From positions 1 through 23,593 of the forward strand of contig JABWAY010000017.1 in assembly GCA_013360825.1 (NCBI GenBank): a stretch of 23,593 bases of DNA, read 5' to 3'. Made by a program: the position numbers and the translations under genes. The notes below the pieces were generated by a model, which was not told the origin of the DNA, did no database searches, and saw nothing but the letters and a program-made list of their open reading frames with translations. Positions 22,447-23,593 of the stretch are shown here, in pieces; position 1 is the stretch's first letter; each line of letters begins with the position of its first letter. The DNA comes from Candidatus Brocadiia bacterium (GTDB taxonomy: Bacteria; Planctomycetota; MHYJ01; WSZJ01).

Positions 22447-23593
22447 TCGTCCGCCACGCACCGGAACCCGAATCCCGGAAGCGCCACGTCGGCGGCCTCT
22501 TCCCAGCGCCACTCGAGCCGCGCCGACTCGCGCGGGAACAGAAAGCTCCCGCCTTTCAACACCCGGCCCTTCTCCCCGGACGTCGACGTCCACTCCGCCA
22601 CGTTCCCGCCCATGTCCAGCGCGCCGCAGGGACTGGCGTTGGCGGGCTGGAAGCCGGCGAGGCGGGGTCCGTCGGACGCGACGTTCGCGATCCCATCCTT
22701 CCACTCGGCCCCCCACGGCCAGGCGCGCCCGTCCGCCGCCCCCGCGGCCGCGAGCCACTCCGCCTCGGTGGGGAGGCGTTTCCCGGCCCAGGCGGCATAC
22801 CGGTCCGCCTCCAGCGCGGAAATGCCCATGATCGGCAGCCCCCCGTCCCCCGGCGGCCTGCCGTCCTTCCACCGCCTCGGAACCGGCGTCCGCGTGGCGC
22901 GCAGGAACTCGGCATAGTCGGCCTCGGTGACCTCCGTCCGGTCGATCCAGAACGCCTTCCCCCCCGCGGACGGCTCCACCCGGACCATCCGCTCCCGTGC
23001 CAGCTTTCCCCGGACCTCCTCCAGCATCCGCCGGATTCCTTCGTTCTCGGCGTCGAACAGCTGCGCGTTGGTCAGGGCGACCTTGGCCCCGCGCCAGTCG
23101 GCTTTTTCGAAGAGCGACAGTGCGGACTCGAGCCCGGCCTCCGCGACGCGGGCATATTCCTCCGCATCCACGAGGCGCGACTTCCAGGACGCGGTTTCGA
23201 CGAGCGCCAGGGCCTCGCGGAATTTCGCGGCCGCCGAGCGGACCTTCTTGACCGCGAACAGCGCCTCCCCTTCGTCGGCGAGCGCGCGGGCCTGCGCCAT
23301 GGCCGCCTCGCGATCCTTGTCGGTCCGGGCATCCTCAATTTCCTGGAGTTCACGCTGGAGTTCCGAATCCGGCGAGAGCGCCAGGGCCTGGCGGTACCAC
23401 TCGGCGGCGAGCCCCAGGTTTCCCTCGACCCTCGCCATCCGTCCCTGCTCCGCGAACGTCCTGGCCCGCGATTCCGCGGTTTCCAGCGGCTGCACCTGCG
23501 GATCCTGCGGCGGCCGGTCGGCGGCCCGCGCCGGTGGCGGCTCGGTCCCGGGAGCGGCGCGCGCCGCGAGGTCCCGGCTCTCCTGCATGCGGG
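22443..23593 (-). CDS. TPR-like protein with a SUMF1/FGE-sulfatase domain, 5' end cut by the window
   Basis: The frame remains open to the window edge, so the start may lie outside; the ATG at 23588 has no visible ribosome site. The front 200 residues are helical and contain TPR-like units (for example NLGLAAEWYRQALALSPDSE and SALSLFEKADWRGAKVALTNAQLF). From about residue 205 there is a formylglycine-generating-enzyme fold: FWIDRTEVTEADYAEFL, GKRLPTEAEWLAAAG, GNVAEWTS, KGGSF and GFGFRCV. The two catalytic cysteines of true FGE enzymes, located just after K-G-G-S, are absent (FLFPRESARLEWRW), so sulfatase activation is unlikely; a non-catalytic binding role is more probable. It is translationally coupled to the sigma gene through ATGA and may regulate or be regulated with the kinase. 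Confidence 0.88.
   Translation of the reverse strand, partial: RMQESRDLAARAAPGTEPPPARAADRPPQDPQVQPLETAESRARTFAEQGRMARVEGNLGLAAEWYRQALALSPDSELQRELQEIEDARTDKDREAAMAQARALADEGEALFAVKKVRSAAAKFREALALVETASWKSRLVDAEEYARVAEAGLESALSLFEKADWRGAKVALTNAQLFDAENEGIRRMLEEVRGKLARERMVRVEPSAGGKAFWIDRTEVTEADYAEFLRATRTPVPRRWKDGRPPGDGGLPIMGISALEADRYAAWAGKRLPTEAEWLAAAGAADGRAWPWGAEWKDGIANVASDGPRLAGFQPANASPCGALDMGGNVAEWTSTSGEKGRVLKGGSFLFPRESARLEWRWEEAADVALPGFGFRCVADE

Noticed and set aside
1..23593. Search for tRNA, rRNA, CRISPR arrays, insertion sequences and attachment sites
   Set aside because: No cloverleaf-like tRNA pattern, regular spacer array, transposase or terminal inverted repeat was seen by eye; small RNAs cannot be ruled out without a covariance search.

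Overview
The window is 23.6 kb of GC-rich bacterial DNA carrying 18 protein genes and no recognisable RNA gene, insertion sequence, phage gene or CRISPR array. Shine-Dalgarno sequences, several lipoprotein signal peptides and periplasm-type domains indicate an organism with a Gram-negative type envelope. An ECF sigma factor, a Pkn-type kinase with an extracytoplasmic sensor, a SUMF1-fold protein, HEAT and TPR proteins and FHA/HD-GYP signalling together resemble Planctomycetota or Myxococcota-like lineages. That placement is inference; there is no marker gene here that fixes taxonomy beyond Era.

Layout. Bases 1-3940 (+ strand) hold the end of a TPR protein, an exported HEAT-repeat protein and an FHA-GAF-HD-GYP cyclic-di-GMP phosphodiesterase with a good sigma-70-like promoter. 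Bases 4106-6804 (- strand) hold an EI24/CysZ-type membrane protein and a two-gene ABC exporter (ATPase then permease). Era GTPase (+ strand) diverges from the exporter.

Bases 7804-17178 form one long minus-strand unit: a promoter at 17151-17178, a 1405-residue secreted trypsin-like protease, five lipoproteins, and a rho-independent terminator at 7804-7831. The protease has eleven tandem modules of about 90 residues in front of its catalytic domain. Three of the lipoproteins are paralogues with a CsgG/TolB-like front half and a TPR tail. The fourth lipoprotein seems to share both a TolB-like half and one copy of the protease module. I regard this as the most novel system in the window: a candidate envelope-located proteolytic assembly.

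A lipoprotein metzincin metalloprotease (17232-17993, +) diverges from that unit and meets a regulatory operon tail to tail. The operon (17998 to the window end, -) encodes, in order of transcription, a TPR/SUMF1-fold protein, an ECF sigma factor, a transmembrane Ser/Thr kinase with a TolB-like outer domain, and a double-zinc-finger anti-sigma factor. Three of its genes are joined by 4-base stop/start overlaps or near-contiguity. The TolB-like fold on the kinase and on the neighbouring lipoproteins suggests that the regulatory operon could sense the state of the same envelope compartment; this is a hypothesis.
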